Source: Streptomyces sp. BA2
GTDB lineage: Bacteria; Actinomycetota; Actinomycetes; Streptomycetales; Streptomycetaceae
Length of the DNA: 64,000 nucleotides
Direction of reading: 5' to 3'
NCBI RefSeq assembly: GCF_009769735.1
Contig: NZ_WSRO01000002.1
Coordinates: 6,931,001-6,995,000 of the forward strand
Below the pieces are notes generated by a model. The model saw nothing but the letters and a program-made list of their open reading frames with translations. It did no database searches and was not told the DNA's origin. Below are positions 37,075 to 47,440 of this stretch, in pieces. The position numbers and the translations under genes were made by a program. Each line of letters starts with the position of its first letter. The stretch's first letter is position 1.

Positions 37075-39635
37075 CGCAGGAAACCGGCACCAGCACCGAA
37101 GCCATACGCGCGGGCCGCGTGCTGCCCGTCACCGACCTCTCCCTCGTCGTCCTCATCGGCGCCACAGGCTCCGGCAAGTCCACCTTCGGCCGCAAGCACT
37201 TCAAGCCCACCGAAGTGCTCTCCAGCGACTTCTGCCGCGGCCTCGTCGCCGATGACGAGAACGACCAGGGCGCGAGCCGCGACGCCTTCGACGTGCTGCA
37301 CTACATCGCGGGCAAGCGCCTCGCCGCCGGGCGCCGCACCGTCGTCGACGCGACCAACGTGCAGAGCGAGAGCCGCAAGCAGCTGATCGATCTTGCAAGA
37401 CAGTACGACGTGCTGCCCATCGCCATCGTCCTGGACGTGCCCGAGGAAGTCTGCGCCGCGCGCAACGCCCAGCGCGCCGACCGGGCCGGCATGCCGCGCC
37501 GCGTCATCCAGCGCCACCAGCGTGAACTGCGGCGCTCGCTCAAGCACTTGGAGCGCGAGGGCTTCAGGAAGGTCCACGTCCTCAAGGGAGTGGAGGAGGT
37601 CGACAACGCCACCATCGTCACCGAGAAGCGCTACAACGACCTCTCGCACCTCACGGGCCCCTTCGACATCATCGGCGACATCCACGGCTGCGCCGCCGAG
37701 CTGGAGACACTGCTCGGCAAGCTCGGTTACGTCGACGGCACGCACCCCGAAGGGCGTACGGCCGTGTTCGTGGGCGACCTCGTCGACCGCGGCCCCGACT
37801 CCCCGGGCGTCCTGCGCCGCGTGATGTCGATGGTCGGTGACGGCACAGCCCTCTGCGTACCGGGCAACCACGAGAACAAGCTCGGCCGTTACCTCAAGGG
37901 CCGCAAGGTCCAGCACACCCACGGACTCGCCGAGACGATCGAGCAGTTGGATGCGGAGAGCGAGGAATTCCGCGCGAGCGTGCGGGAGTTCGTGGACGGC
38001 CTCGTCTCGCACTACGTCCTCGACGAGGGCAAGCTCGTCGTCTGCCACGCGGGTCTGCCCGAGAAGTACCACGGGCGGACGTCGGGCCGGGTGCGCTCGC
38101 ACGCGCTGTACGGCGACACCACCGGCGAGACCGACGAGTTCGGCCTGCCCGTGCGCTACCCGTGGGCGGAGGACTACCGCGGCAGCGCCGCCGTGGTCTA
38201 CGGCCACACCCCCGTGCCGACCGCGACCTGGCTCAACAACACCATCTGCCTGGACACCGGCGCCGTGTTCGGCGGCAGGCTCACCGCGCTGCGCTGGCCG
38301 GAGCGCGAACTGGTCGACGTACCGGCGGAGCAGGTCTGGTACGAGCCGGCCAAGCCGCTGCGCACGGAGGCACCCGGCGGTCACGACGGGCGCCCGCTCG
38401 ACCTGAACGACGTGCACGGCCGCCGGGCCGTGGAGACCGGCCACGCCGGCCGCGTCGCGGTGCGCGAGGAGAACGCGGCGGCGGCCCTTGAGGTCATGAG
38501 CCGCTTCGCGGTCGACCCGCGGCTGCTTCCGTACCTCCCGCCGACGATGGCGCCCACCGCGACATCGCAGCGCGAGGGCTACTTGGAGCACCCGGCCGAG
38601 GCCTTCGCCTCGTACGCCCAGGACGGGGTCGCCCGGGTCGTGTGCGAGGAGAAGCACATGGGCTCGCGCGCCGTGGCCCTGGTGTGCCGTGACGCGGACG
38701 TGGCCCGCGAGCGCTTCGGTGTGGACGGGCCGACCGGCTCGCTCTGCACCCGTACAGGCCGCCCCTTCTTCGATGACCCGGAGGTCACCGAGGAGATACT
38801 CGGCCGCGTGCGCACCGCCGTCACCGAGGCGGGCCTGTGGCAGGAGCTCGACACGGACTGGCTGCTGCTCGACGCGGAGTTGATGCCCTGGTCGCTGAAG
38901 GCATCCGGCCTGCTCCGCTCGCAGTACGCGGCCGTGGGCGCCGCGTCCGGTGCCGTCTTCCCCGGCGCGATCGCCGCCCTGGAAGCGGCGACGGCGCGCG
39001 GTGTGGACACCGGGGGGCTCCTGGCCAAGCAGCGTGAACGCGCCGTGGACGCCGCCGCGTTCACGGACGCCTACCGCCGTTACTGCTGGCCGACCGATGG
39101 CCTGGAGGGCGTGCGTCTCGCGCCGTTCCAGATCCTGGTCGTCCAGGGCCGCAGCCTCGCCGCGCTCCCGCACGACGGACAGCTCGCCCTGATCGACCGC
39201 ATGGTGGAGCACGACGGCACCGGCCTGCTTCAGACCACCCGGCGGCTCTATGTCGACACGGGCGACGAGGCGTCGGTCCAGGCGGGCGTCGACTGGTGGC
39301 TGGAGATGACGAGCCGCGGCGGCGAGGGCATGGTCGTCAAGCCGGTCGAGGCGCTGGTCAGGGACGGCAAGGGCCGGATCGTGCAGCCCGGCATCAAGTG
39401 CCGCGGACGCGAGTACCTCCGGATCATCTACGGCCCGGAGTACACCCGCCCCGACCACCTCGACAAGCTGCGCGGCCGCTTCCTCGGCCACAAGCGCTCG
39501 CTCGCGATCCGTGAGTACGCGCTCGGGCTCGAAGCCCTTGACCGTCTCGCGGCGGGCGAGCCGCTGTGGCGGGTGCACGAGGCGGTCTTCGCGGTCCTGG
39601 CCCTGGAGTCGGAGCCGGTGGACCCCAGGCTGTAG
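37071..39635 (+). CDS. pnkp: Polynucleotide kinase-phosphatase/ligase (Pnkp)
   Basis: This three-domain RNA end-healing and sealing enzyme has 854 residues. The N-terminal kinase has P-loop GATGSGKST near residue 30. A central metallophosphatase has GDIHG, GDLVDRG, GNHE and YGHTP. The C-terminal adenylyltransferase has the nucleophile Lys in CEEKHMGSR near residue 528, and GEGMVVKP. With Hen1 it forms the known Pnkp-Hen1 complex, which repairs tRNAs cut by ribotoxins. AAGGAGGTG lies 8 nt before ATG 37071. All three active sites appear intact. Confidence 0.96.
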   Translation: MTQETGTSTEAIRAGRVLPVTDLSLVVLIGATGSGKSTFGRKHFKPTEVLSSDFCRGLVADDENDQGASRDAFDVLHYIAGKRLAAGRRTVVDATNVQSESRKQLIDLARQYDVLPIAIVLDVPEEVCAARNAQRADRAGMPRRVIQRHQRELRRSLKHLEREGFRKVHVLKGVEEVDNATIVTEKRYNDLSHLTGPFDIIGDIHGCAAELETLLGKLGYVDGTHPEGRTAVFVGDLVDRGPDSPGVLRRVMSMVGDGTALCVPGNHENKLGRYLKGRKVQHTHGLAETIEQLDAESEEFRASVREFVDGLVSHYVLDEGKLVVCHAGLPEKYHGRTSGRVRSHALYGDTTGETDEFGLPVRYPWAEDYRGSAAVVYGHTPVPTATWLNNTICLDTGAVFGGRLTALRWPERELVDVPAEQVWYEPAKPLRTEAPGGHDGRPLDLNDVHGRRAVETGHAGRVAVREENAAAALEVMSRFAVDPRLLPYLPPTMAPTATSQREGYLEHPAEAFASYAQDGVARVVCEEKHMGSRAVALVCRDADVARERFGVDGPTGSLCTRTGRPFFDDPEVTEEILGRVRTAVTEAGLWQELDTDWLLLDAELMPWSLKASGLLRSQYAAVGAASGAVFPGAIAALEAATARGVDTGGLLAKQRERAVDAAAFTDAYRRYCWPTDGLEGVRLAPFQILVVQGRSLAALPHDGQLALIDRMVEHDGTGLLQTTRRLYVDTGDEASVQAGVDWWLEMTSRGGEGMVVKPVEALVRDGKGRIVQPGIKCRGREYLRIIYGPEYTRPDHLDKLRGRFLGHKRSLAIREYALGLEALDRLAAGEPLWRVHEAVFAVLALESEPVDPRL

Positions 39636-39690
39636 GCCGAGAACGACGGCTTTGGGCAACAGCGGGCGTCGGCCGTCCGGCAGGGGAAAG

Positions 39691-40929
39691 ATGGACTCCA
39701 TGGGATTCCATGTCGACTCCGAGGCCGGGCGGCTGCGCCGCGTGATACTGCACCGCCCCGATCTGGAGCTCAAGCGGCTCACCCCGTCCAACAAGGACGC
39801 GTTGCTCTTCGACGACGTCCTGTGGGTCCGCAGGGCGCGCCAGGAACATGACGGATTCGCCGACGTACTGCGCGACCGCGGGGTGGTCGTCCACCTCTTC
39901 GGCGACCTGCTGACCGAGGCCATGGACGTCCCCGGCGCGCGCCTTCTCGTCCTCGACCGGGTCTTCGACGAGAAGGAGTACGGTCCGCTGGCGACGGACC
40001 ACCTGCGGGCCGCGTTCGAGACCATGCCGTCGGCCGAGCTCGCCGACGCGCTGATCGGCGGGATGACCAAGCGGGAGTACCTGGAACGCCACCCCGAGCC
40101 GACGTCCGTGCGCTTCCACTGCATGGACCTGGACGACTTCCTGCTCGGCCCGCTGCCCAACCACCTCTTCACCCGCGACACCTCCGCGTGGATCTACGAC
40201 GGCGTCTCCATCAACGCGATGCGCTGGCCGGCGCGGCAGCGCGAGACCGTGCACTTCGAGGCGATCTACCAGCACCACCCCCTTTTCCGGGCCGAGGAAT
40301 TCCACATGTGGTCCCAGGGGCAGTCGGACTACCCCTCCACCATCGAGGGCGGCGACGTCCTGGTGATCGGCCGGGGCGCGGTCCTGATCGGCATGAGCGA
40401 GCGCACCACGCCGCAGGCCGTCGAGATGCTCGCGCACAAGCTCTTCGCCGCGGGCTCCGCGCAGACGATCGTGGCCCTTGACATGCCGAAGAGACGCGCG
40501 TTCATGCATCTCGACACGGTGATGACGATGATCGACAGCGACACCTTCACGCAGTACGCGGGCCTGGGCATGTTGCGCTCGTACACCATCGAACCCGGCG
40601 ACGACGGACGGGAGTTGAAGGTCACCGACCATCCGCCCGAGCACATGCACCGGGCGATCGCGGCGGCCCTCGGGCTGCCCGGGATCCGGGTCCTCACGGC
40701 CACCCAGGACGTGCACGCGGCCGAGCGCGAGCAGTGGGACGACGGCTGCAACGTGCTCGCGGTCGAGCCGGGCGTCGTGGTGGCGTACGAACGGAACTCG
40801 ACCACGAACACACATCTGCGCAAGGAGGGCATCGAGGTGATCGAGATCAGGGGCAGCGAGCTGGGGCGCGGCCGGGGCGGTCCGCGGTGCATGAGCTGTC
40901 CGGTGCAGCGGGATCCGATCACTGAATAG
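39691..40929 (+). CDS. arcA: Arginine deiminase
   Basis: This 412-residue guanidino-group hydrolase converts arginine to citrulline and ammonia. The catalytic parts are visible: [15 protein letters not shown], the HMDT-like MHLDT motif, and the nucleophilic Cys in GGPRCMS near the C-terminus. ATG 39691 has AGGGG just upstream; ATG 39700 is an alternative. The next gene is ornithine carbamoyltransferase and then an amino-acid permease, which suggests a partial arginine deiminase pathway. No carbamate kinase gene is present here. Confidence 0.94.
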   Translation: MDSMGFHVDSEAGRLRRVILHRPDLELKRLTPSNKDALLFDDVLWVRRARQEHDGFADVLRDRGVVVHLFGDLLTEAMDVPGARLLVLDRVFDEKEYGPLATDHLRAAFETMPSAELADALIGGMTKREYLERHPEPTSVRFHCMDLDDFLLGPLPNHLFTRDTSAWIYDGVSINAMRWPARQRETVHFEAIYQHHPLFRAEEFHMWSQGQSDYPSTIEGGDVLVIGRGAVLIGMSERTTPQAVEMLAHKLFAAGSAQTIVALDMPKRRAFMHLDTVMTMIDSDTFTQYAGLGMLRSYTIEPGDDGRELKVTDHPPEHMHRAIAAALGLPGIRVLTATQDVHAAEREQWDDGCNVLAVEPGVVVAYERNSTTNTHLRKEGIEVIEIRGSELGRGRGGPRCMSCPVQRDPITE

Positions 40930-40994
40930 AAATGTGAGGCATCGTATAGACTTCCAGAATTACGTGTCCCCGCACTCGCCTCTGGAGCGCCATC

Positions 40995-41993
40995 ATGGCC
41001 ATCGACCTCACCGGCCGCCACTTCCTCAAGGAGCTGGACTTCACCGCCGAGGAGTTCCGCGGCCTGATCGATCTCGCCGCCGAGCTGAAGGCGGCGAAGA
41101 AGGCGGGGACGGAGACGCAGCGGCTGCGCGGCAAGAACATCGCGCTGATCTTCGAGAAGACCTCGACCCGGACGCGCTGCGCTTTCGAGGTCGCCGCCGC
41201 CGACCAGGGCGCCTCCACCACGTATCTCGACCCCTCGGGTTCGCAGATAGGGCACAAGGAGTCGGTGAAGGACACCGCGCGCGTGCTCGGCCGGATGTTC
41301 GACGGCATCGAGTACCGCGGGGACAGTCAGCCCGGGATCGAGGAGCTCGCCGCCCACGCGGGCGTGCCCGTCTACAACGGCCTGACCGACGACTGGCACC
41401 CCACCCAGATGCTCGCCGACGTGCTCACGATGACGGAGCACAGCGCGAAGCCCCTCACCGAGATCGCCTTCGCCTACCTCGGTGACGCCCGCTACAACAT
41501 GGGCAACTCGTACCTGATCACCGCCGCGCTCCTCGGCATGGACGTACGCATGGTCGCGCCCAAGGCCTACTGGCCCGCCGACGAGATCGTCGCCCGGGCG
41601 CGCGAGCTCGCCGAGAGCAGCGGCGCCCGGATCACGCTCAGCGAGGACATCACCGAGGCCGTCGCGGGCGTCGACTTCGTCGTGACCGACGTCTGGGTCT
41701 CCATGGGTGAGCCCAAGGAGGTCTGGGACGAGCGCATAGAGGCGCTCGCGCCGTACGCCGTGACCATGGACGTCCTGCGCGCCACGGGCAACGCCGACGT
41801 GAAGTTCCTGCACTGTCTCCCGGCCTTCCACGACCTGGGCACGCAGGTCGGCCGCGAGATCCACGCCCGGCACGGTCTAAGCTCTCTCGAGGTCACCGAC
41901 GAGGTCTTCGAGTCGGCGCACTCCGTCGTCTTCGACGAGGCCGAGAACCGCCTGCACACCATCAAGGCGATCCTCGTCGCCACGCTCGCCTGA
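40995..41993 (+). CDS. argF: Ornithine carbamoyltransferase
   Basis: This 332-residue enzyme has the carbamoyl-phosphate site [11 protein letters not shown], the ornithine-side motif HCLPAFHD and the loop [12 protein letters not shown]. Its position 65 bp after arginine deiminase suggests the catabolic (ArcB) direction: citrulline phosphorolysis to ornithine and carbamoyl phosphate. An anabolic ArgF role cannot be excluded from sequence alone. A strong hairpin follows 20 bp after the stop. Confidence 0.94.
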   Translation: MAIDLTGRHFLKELDFTAEEFRGLIDLAAELKAAKKAGTETQRLRGKNIALIFEKTSTRTRCAFEVAAADQGASTTYLDPSGSQIGHKESVKDTARVLGRMFDGIEYRGDSQPGIEELAAHAGVPVYNGLTDDWHPTQMLADVLTMTEHSAKPLTEIAFAYLGDARYNMGNSYLITAALLGMDVRMVAPKAYWPADEIVARARELAESSGARITLSEDITEAVAGVDFVVTDVWVSMGEPKEVWDERIEALAPYAVTMDVLRATGNADVKFLHCLPAFHDLGTQVGREIHARHGLSSLEVTDEVFESAHSVVFDEAENRLHTIKAILVATLA

Positions 41994-42012
41994 AACCTGG
42001 AAGCTCACACGG

Positions 42013-42051
42013 GCGGGGCCGGGGAACACCATCCCCCGGCCCCGCTTCTTT
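42013..42051 (+). terminator. Rho-independent-like terminator after argF
   Basis: The 12-bp arms GCGGGGCCGGGG and CCCCGGCCCCGC (42013-42024, 42034-42045) are separated by a 9-nt loop and followed by TTCTTT. This would separate the deiminase operon from the permease gene. Confidence 0.85.
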
Positions 42052-42101
42052 GCGGCCCACCCCCCCGCTCGCACAGCACCACCGGAAATGAGAACCACCG
42101 C

Positions 42102-43547
42102 ATGCGCTCGACCGGTCCGGCAGGACTCCGCATCAAGTCCCCCGAACTCCTCGTCGCCGAATCGGGCGCCGACCTCGAAGGCCACGGCCTGAAGCGCACC
42201 ATGGGCCTGTTCCAGCTCGTGTGCTTCGGCGTCGGCGCGATCGTCGGCACCGGCATCTTCGTCGGCCTCTCCGACAGCGTCGCCGAGGCGGGCCCCGCGG
42301 TCGCCGTCTCGTACTTCCTGGCCGCCGTCACCTGCATCTTCACCGCGTTCTCGTTCGCCGAGCTCGGTGGTGCGATCCCGGTCTCCGGCAGCTCGTACTC
42401 CTTCGCGTACGCCTCGCTCGGCGAGCGCACCGCGTTCCTCGTCGGGTGGTGCCTGCTCCTGGAGTACGGCGTCTCCGTCTCCGCCGTGGCGGTCGGCTGG
42501 AGCCAGTACCTGAACGAGCTGCTCGAAAGCCTCACCGGCTGGCACCTGCCCGACGCGCTCTCCGCCGGGCCCGGCGAGGGCGGTGTCGTGAACCTGCCCG
42601 CCGTCGTCGTGATCCTCATGGCCGCCGTGCTGCTCGTGCGCGGCATCCGCGAGAGCGCGCGGGCGACGGCCGCCATGGCCATGCTCAAGATCGGCATCCT
42701 GCTGCTCTTCCTCGCGATCGCGTTCACCGCGTTCAAGGCCGGCAACCTCAGCCCCTTCGCGGGCGCCGGAGCCTCCGGCATCACCGCGGGCGCCTCGCTC
42801 GCCTTCTTCTCCTTCATCGGCTTCGACGCGATCACCACGGCGGGCGAAGAGGTCAAGAACCCCCGGCGCAACATCCCCATCGCCATCCTGATCTGCATCG
42901 GCGTCGCCACGCTGCTGTACGTCGCTGTCGCCCTCGGAGCGATCGGCGCGCTGGGCGCGGACGCGGTCGCCGACAAGCCCGCCGCGCTCTCGCTGGTCGT
43001 CAACCAGGTCACCGACTCCTCCGTGGGTGGCGGCATCATCGCCTTCGGCGCGGTCGTGGCCATCGCGTCCGTCGTGCTCGCCGTGATGTACGGGCAGACC
43101 CGCATCCTGATGTCGATGTCCCGCGACGGGCTCATTCCGCGCGTCTTCGAGCGCATCTCGCCGAAGACGTCGACGCCGGTCGCCAACACCTGGATCGTCG
43201 CCGCGGTCTTCGCCGTCCCCGCCGCCTTCTCGTCGCTCGACGTGGTGGTCAACCTGACGACGATCGGCACGCTGGCGATCATGGTCGTGGTGAATGTCGC
43301 GGTGCTCGCGCTGCGCCGCTCGGCGCCGGAGCTGAGGCGCACCTTCCGGGTGCCGCTGTACCCGGTGAGCCCGATCCTGGGCGTGGGCTTCTGCCTCTAC
43401 CTGATCTGGGGCACGGGCTGGACGACGTGGGTGCAGTTCGCGGTGTTCCTGGCCGTGGGTTCCCTGGTGTACGCGCTGTACGGGCGCCGTCACTCCCGGC
43501 TCGGCAAGGCCGCCGAGGCCGATTCGCCTACGCCGCAGGGAGTGTGA
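42102..43547 (+). CDS. APC-superfamily basic amino-acid permease (CAT-like)
   Basis: This 481-residue transporter has about 12 to 14 membrane segments of the APC type. It has the substrate-binding GVGAIVGTGIFVG in TM1, the EYG-V segment of TM3, and the conserved FFSFIGFDAITTAGEEVKNPRRNIP loop typical of CAT-family cationic amino-acid transporters. With arcA and argF adjacent, arginine or ornithine is a likely substrate. A terminator upstream implies its own promoter. The 3' end overlaps the convergent HATPase gene by 20 bp. Confidence 0.9.
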   Translation: MRSTGPAGLRIKSPELLVAESGADLEGHGLKRTMGLFQLVCFGVGAIVGTGIFVGLSDSVAEAGPAVAVSYFLAAVTCIFTAFSFAELGGAIPVSGSSYSFAYASLGERTAFLVGWCLLLEYGVSVSAVAVGWSQYLNELLESLTGWHLPDALSAGPGEGGVVNLPAVVVILMAAVLLVRGIRESARATAAMAMLKIGILLLFLAIAFTAFKAGNLSPFAGAGASGITAGASLAFFSFIGFDAITTAGEEVKNPRRNIPIAILICIGVATLLYVAVALGAIGALGADAVADKPAALSLVVNQVTDSSVGGGIIAFGAVVAIASVVLAVMYGQTRILMSMSRDGLIPRVFERISPKTSTPVANTWIVAAVFAVPAAFSSLDVVVNLTTIGTLAIMVVVNVAVLALRRSAPELRRTFRVPLYPVSPILGVGFCLYLIWGTGWTTWVQFAVFLAVGSLVYALYGRRHSRLGKAAEADSPTPQGV

Positions 43548-43983
43548 ACCAGACCGCCTTGCCGGAGTCGGTGGGGCGGTGACCGCAGGACGAGCTGAGG
43601 GTGCGGATCAGGAGCAGGCCGCGCCCGTGCTCCTGCCAGGGGTCCGGCTCGCTCATCGGCGCCGGGTCGGTGAGATCGCCGGGCGGCATCGGGTTCGAGT
43701 CGTGGACCTCGACCTGGCAGCCGGTCGGCAGGAGCTCGATGACGAGCTCTATCGGGTCCTGCCCCGAGGTGTGCTCCACCGCGTTGGCCACCAGCTCGGC
43801 CGTGAGCAGCTCGGCGGTATCGGTGTCGGCGGCCGACTCGATATCCATGAGCGCTGTACGCACCAGTGCGCGGGCGATCGGTACAGCCGCTGTGGTGTGC
43901 GGCAGCGCGATGCGCCACGAGGCAGGAGCGGGAGGTTCGTGCAAGGCGGGTCCGTTCAGGGCAGCAGGCGATCCTGCTTTCAA
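43528..43983 (-). CDS. RsbW-like HATPase
   Basis: This 151-residue protein has the GHKL ATPase motifs: N-box TAELVANAVEHT, G1-like DSNPMPPG and G2 EHGRGLLLIRTL. It belongs to the expanded Streptomyces set of small anti-sigma-type kinases. It starts at TTG 43983 by the open frame, without a clear ribosome-binding site, so the true start may be further downstream. The 3' end overlaps the convergent permease gene. Confidence 0.8.
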   Translation of the reverse strand: MKAGSPAALNGPALHEPPAPASWRIALPHTTAAVPIARALVRTALMDIESAADTDTAELLTAELVANAVEHTSGQDPIELVIELLPTGCQVEVHDSNPMPPGDLTDPAPMSEPDPWQEHGRGLLLIRTLSSSCGHRPTDSGKAVWFTLPAA

Positions 43984-44088
43984 CCGTACGAATCTTAAGC
44001 GCTATGTCGACAGGGTCGACGGTCGGGCATTTCCGGGACGTCCGGCCCTTGGGGGAGTGGGTCTGTGGAGCGGTGCTATCGCGCGCTC

Positions 44089-44102
44089 GTGACGACGGTC
44101 AC
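44089..44102. promoter_or_regulatory. Putative PaaX-family operator, site 1
   Basis: Palindrome GTGAC-GACG-GTCAC about 100 bp before the enoyl-CoA hydratase start. A near copy (GTGAC-GACA-GTCAA) lies in the other promoter region of the same gene set at 49967-49980. The resident PaaX-type repressor is the natural candidate to bind both. Confidence 0.55.
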
Positions 44103-44203
44103 GGATGAGTGATAGCTTCGAAAGGCAGAGAGAACTTCACGAGGCAGCAAGACGTAGCAAGAGGCAGACCGCCGCCGCCCCACCGAGGAGGCCGCACGTC
44201 GTC

Positions 44204-45031
44204 ATGAGTCCCTTCACCGGCTCCGCCCCCCGCACCCCCGACTGGCAGCACCTCCGCTTCGAGGTGGACGACGGGGTCGCCACGGTCACCCTCGCCCGCC
44301 CCGACAAACTGAACGCGCTCACCTTCGGCGCCTACGCCGACCTCCGCGATCTCCTCGCCGAGCTGTCCCGCGACAAGTCGGTACGCGCCCTGGTGCTCGG
44401 CGGAGAGGGGCGCGGCTTCTGCTCGGGCGGTGACGTCGACGAGATCATCGGCGCGACCCTCGGCATGGACACCGCTCAGCTGCTCGACTTCAACCGCATG
44501 ACGGGACAGGTCGTGCGAGCCATCCGCGAGTGCCCCTTCCCGGTGATCACCGCCGTGCACGGGGTGGCCGCGGGCGCGGGCGCCGTGCTCGCCCTCGCCT
44601 CGGACTTCCGCGTGGCGGACCCCTCGGCGCGGTTCTCCTTCCTCTTCACGCGGGTCGGTCTGTCGGGCGGCGACATGGGGGCGGCGTACCTCCTGCCCCG
44701 CGTCGTAGGCCTCGGCCACGCCACCAGCATCCTCATGCTGGGCGACCCGGTGCGCGCCCCCGAGGCCGAACGGATCGGCCTCATCAGCGAGTTGACGGAC
44801 GAGGGCAAGGCCCCCGAGGCCGCACAGTCGCTGGCCCGCCGCCTCGCCGAAGGACCCGCTCTCGCGTACGCGCAGACCAAGGCGCTGCTCACATCCGAAC
44901 TCGACATGCCGCTCGCCGCCTCGGTGGAGCTGGACGCGGCGACGCAGGCACTCCTGATGACCGGCGAGGACTACAAGGAATTCCACGCGGCGTTCACGGA
45001 AAAGCGCCCGCCCAAGTGGCAGGGGCGATGA
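44204..45031 (+). CDS. Enoyl-CoA hydratase/isomerase family protein
   Basis: This 275-residue crotonase-fold enzyme has oxyanion-hole segments GEGRGFCSGGDVDEI and HGVAAGAGAVLAL. The acidic active-site positions near FTRVGLSGGDMGAAYLLPR fit the aryl-catabolic subgroup that acts after ring reduction. ATG 44204 has GAGGAGG upstream; the in-frame ATG 44105 would add a basic extension. Its stop overlaps the next gene (ATGA), so it is co-translated with the monooxygenase/reductase. Confidence 0.87.
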   Translation: MSPFTGSAPRTPDWQHLRFEVDDGVATVTLARPDKLNALTFGAYADLRDLLAELSRDKSVRALVLGGEGRGFCSGGDVDEIIGATLGMDTAQLLDFNRMTGQVVRAIRECPFPVITAVHGVAAGAGAVLALASDFRVADPSARFSFLFTRVGLSGGDMGAAYLLPRVVGLGHATSILMLGDPVRAPEAERIGLISELTDEGKAPEAAQSLARRLAEGPALAYAQTKALLTSELDMPLAASVELDAATQALLMTGEDYKEFHAAFTEKRPPKWQGR

Positions 45032-47436
45032 GCATGGGTGAGACGCAAGGGAGCGGGCTGCCGATGCGGGGCGAGGCACCGCCGCCCGGCGGGCCGGGCA
45101 GCTCCGCCGAGGTGGCCGGGGCCGCCCGGATGCCCATGCCGCCCACGCCGCCCGAGGCGCACCGCATCGCCGTCATCGGCGGTGGCCCCGGCGGGCTCTA
45201 CGCCGCGGCCCTGCTCAAGCGGCTCGACCCGGAGCGTGAGATCACCGTCTGGGAGCGCAACGCCCCGGACGACACCTTCGGCTTCGGAGTCGTCCTCTCG
45301 GACGAGACGCTCGGCGGCATCGAGCACGCCGACCCCGTCGTCTATGCCGCGCTCCAGGCGGAGTTCGTGCGCTGGGACGACATCGACATCGTGCACCGGG
45401 GGAGCCGGCACACCTCCGGCGGGCACGGCTTCGCGGCACTCGGGCGGCGCAGGCTGCTCGGCATCCTGCACGAGCGGTGCCGGGAGCTCGGCGTCGACCT
45501 GCGCTTCCGCGCCGAGGCGCCCCCCGCCGCCGAGCTCTCCACCGCGTACGACCTGGTGATCGCGGCGGACGGCGTGCACAGTCTCACGCGCGAGGCGCAC
45601 GCCGAAGCTTTCGGGCCGAGCGTCGAGACGCACCGCTGCCGCTACATCTGGCTCGCCGCCGACTTCGCCTTCGAGGCCTTCCGCTTCGAGATCGCCGAGA
45701 CCGAGCACGGCGTGATGCAGCTGCACGGCTATCCGTTCTCCACGGCGGGAACGGGCGAGTCCACCGTCATCGTCGAGATGCGCGAAGAGGTCTGGGAGGC
45801 GGCCGGATTCGCGGAGCTCGACGAGCGCGACGCGACCGAGCGCTGCGCCAAGATCTTCGCCGACGCCCTCGGCGGCCGGACCCTGCGCGGCAACAAATCC
45901 GCCTGGATCAACTTCCGCACGGTCGTCAACAAGCGCTGGTCGCACGGCAATACGGTGCTTCTCGGCGACGCGGCCCACACCGCCCACTTCTCCATCGGTT
46001 CCGGCACCAAGCTCGCCGTCGAGGACGCCCTCGCGCTCGCCGCCTGCCTGGAGGAGCAGCCCGGCATCCCCGAAGCACTCGCCGCGTACGAGACGGAGCG
46101 CCGTCCCGTCGTCGAGTCCACGCAGCGCGCGGCCCGCGCGAGCCTGGAGTGGTTCGAGCGGCTCCCGGACTACCTTGACCAGCCGCCGCGCCAGTTCGCG
46201 TTCAACCTCCTCACCCGCAGCCGCCGAGTCACCCACGACAACCTCCGCCTGCGCGACGCCCACTTCACCGAGTCCGTCGAGCGCGACTTCGGCTGCCCGG
46301 ACGGTACGCCGCCGATGTTCACGCCCTTCCGGCTCCGCGAACTCACCCTGCGCAACCGCGTGGTCGTGTCCCCCATGGACATGTACTCCGCGGTGGACGG
46401 CGTCCCCGGCGACTTCCACCTCGTCCACCTGGGCGCGCGGGCGCTCGGCGGCGCGGGCCTGGTCATGACCGAGATGGTGTGCGTCAGCGAGCGGGGCCGC
46501 ATCACGCCGGGCTGCGCCGGGCTCTACACCGACGGACAGGCCGACGCCTGGCGCCGGATCACCGACTTCGCGCACGCGCAGGCGCCGGGTACCGCGATCG
46601 GCGTCCAGCTCGGCCACTCGGGCCGCAAAGGCTCGACGAAGCTGATGTGGGAGGGCATCGACGAACCCCTCGACGACGGCAACTGGCCGCTGGTGGCCCC
46701 CTCGCCCCTCCCGTACAAGGAGAACAGCCAGCGCCCGCACGAGCTGGACAGGGCCGGGCTCGACGAGATCCGCGAGCAGTTCGTCTCGGCGGCCCGCCGG
46801 GCCGAGCGCAGCGGATTCGACCTCCTCGAACTGCACTGCGCGCACGGCTATCTGCTCTCCGGTTTCCTCTCGCCGCTGACGAACCGCAGGACGGACGAGT
46901 ACGGCGGCTCACTGACGAACCGTCTGCGCTTCCCCCTCGAAGTCTTCGACGCCGTACGGGAGTTGTGGCCGGACGGCAAACCCATGACCGTCCGCATCTC
47001 CGCCACCGACTGGGCCGACGGCGGTACCACCGCGGACGACGCCGTCGACATCGCCCGAGCCTTCGCCGCGCACGGAGCCGACGCGATCGACGTCTCGACG
47101 GGCCAGGTCGTCTCCGACGAGCGCCCCGCGTACGGCCGTTCCTACCAGACGCCGTTCGCCGACCGCATCCGCAACGAAACCGGCGTCCCCGTCCTCACGG
47201 TCGGCGCCATCTCCTCCTGGGACGACGTCAACTCGCTGATCCTGGCGGGCCGTACGGACCTGTGCGCGCTCGCCCGCCCGCACCTGTACGACCCGCACTG
47301 GACGCTGCACGCGGCGGCCGAGCAGGGGTACGCGGGGCCGGGCATCAGCTGGCCGTTGCAGTACGGGGCGGGAAGCCGCCGCCCGCAGACGGGGCGTACG
47401 GACGCGCCCAAGCCCCGCCTCAAGCTGGGGAGTTGA
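45028..47436 (+). CDS. Fused aryl-CoA monooxygenase / OYE reductase (2-aminobenzoyl- or salicylyl-CoA type)
   Basis: This bifunctional flavoprotein has 802 residues. After a Gly/Pro-rich leader of about 40 residues, an FAD monooxygenase domain has the Rossmann motif VIGGGPGGLYAA and the second FAD motif LGDAAHTAHFSIGSG. The C-terminal half is an Old Yellow Enzyme domain (FRLRELTLRNRVVVSPMDMYS, LHCAHGYLLSGFLSP, NRRTDEYGGS). This order is known in 2-aminobenzoyl-CoA monooxygenase/reductase from Azoarcus and in Streptomyces SdgC (salicylyl-CoA 5-hydroxylase). The neighbouring ligase, acyl-CoA dehydrogenase and RidA make the anthranilate version attractive, because a deaminating step would be needed. 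The substrate remains inferred. Confidence 0.88.
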   Translation: MSMGETQGSGLPMRGEAPPPGGPGSSAEVAGAARMPMPPTPPEAHRIAVIGGGPGGLYAAALLKRLDPEREITVWERNAPDDTFGFGVVLSDETLGGIEHADPVVYAALQAEFVRWDDIDIVHRGSRHTSGGHGFAALGRRRLLGILHERCRELGVDLRFRAEAPPAAELSTAYDLVIAADGVHSLTREAHAEAFGPSVETHRCRYIWLAADFAFEAFRFEIAETEHGVMQLHGYPFSTAGTGESTVIVEMREEVWEAAGFAELDERDATERCAKIFADALGGRTLRGNKSAWINFRTVVNKRWSHGNTVLLGDAAHTAHFSIGSGTKLAVEDALALAACLEEQPGIPEALAAYETERRPVVESTQRAARASLEWFERLPDYLDQPPRQFAFNLLTRSRRVTHDNLRLRDAHFTESVERDFGCPDGTPPMFTPFRLRELTLRNRVVVSPMDMYSAVDGVPGDFHLVHLGARALGGAGLVMTEMVCVSERGRITPGCAGLYTDGQADAWRRITDFAHAQAPGTAIGVQLGHSGRKGSTKLMWEGIDEPLDDGNWPLVAPSPLPYKENSQRPHELDRAGLDEIREQFVSAARRAERSGFDLLELHCAHGYLLSGFLSPLTNRRTDEYGGSLTNRLRFPLEVFDAVRELWPDGKPMTVRISATDWADGGTTADDAVDIARAFAAHGADAIDVSTGQVVSDERPAYGRSYQTPFADRIRNETGVPVLTVGAISSWDDVNSLILAGRTDLCALARPHLYDPHWTLHAAAEQGYAGPGISWPLQYGAGSRRPQTGRTDAPKPRLKLGS

Positions 47437-47440
47437 CGCT

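Noticed and set aside
36249..40181. A 1310-codon antisense frame over hen1, pnkp and arcA
   Set aside because: It is a shadow frame; the plus-strand genes have complete catalytic motifs and good starts.
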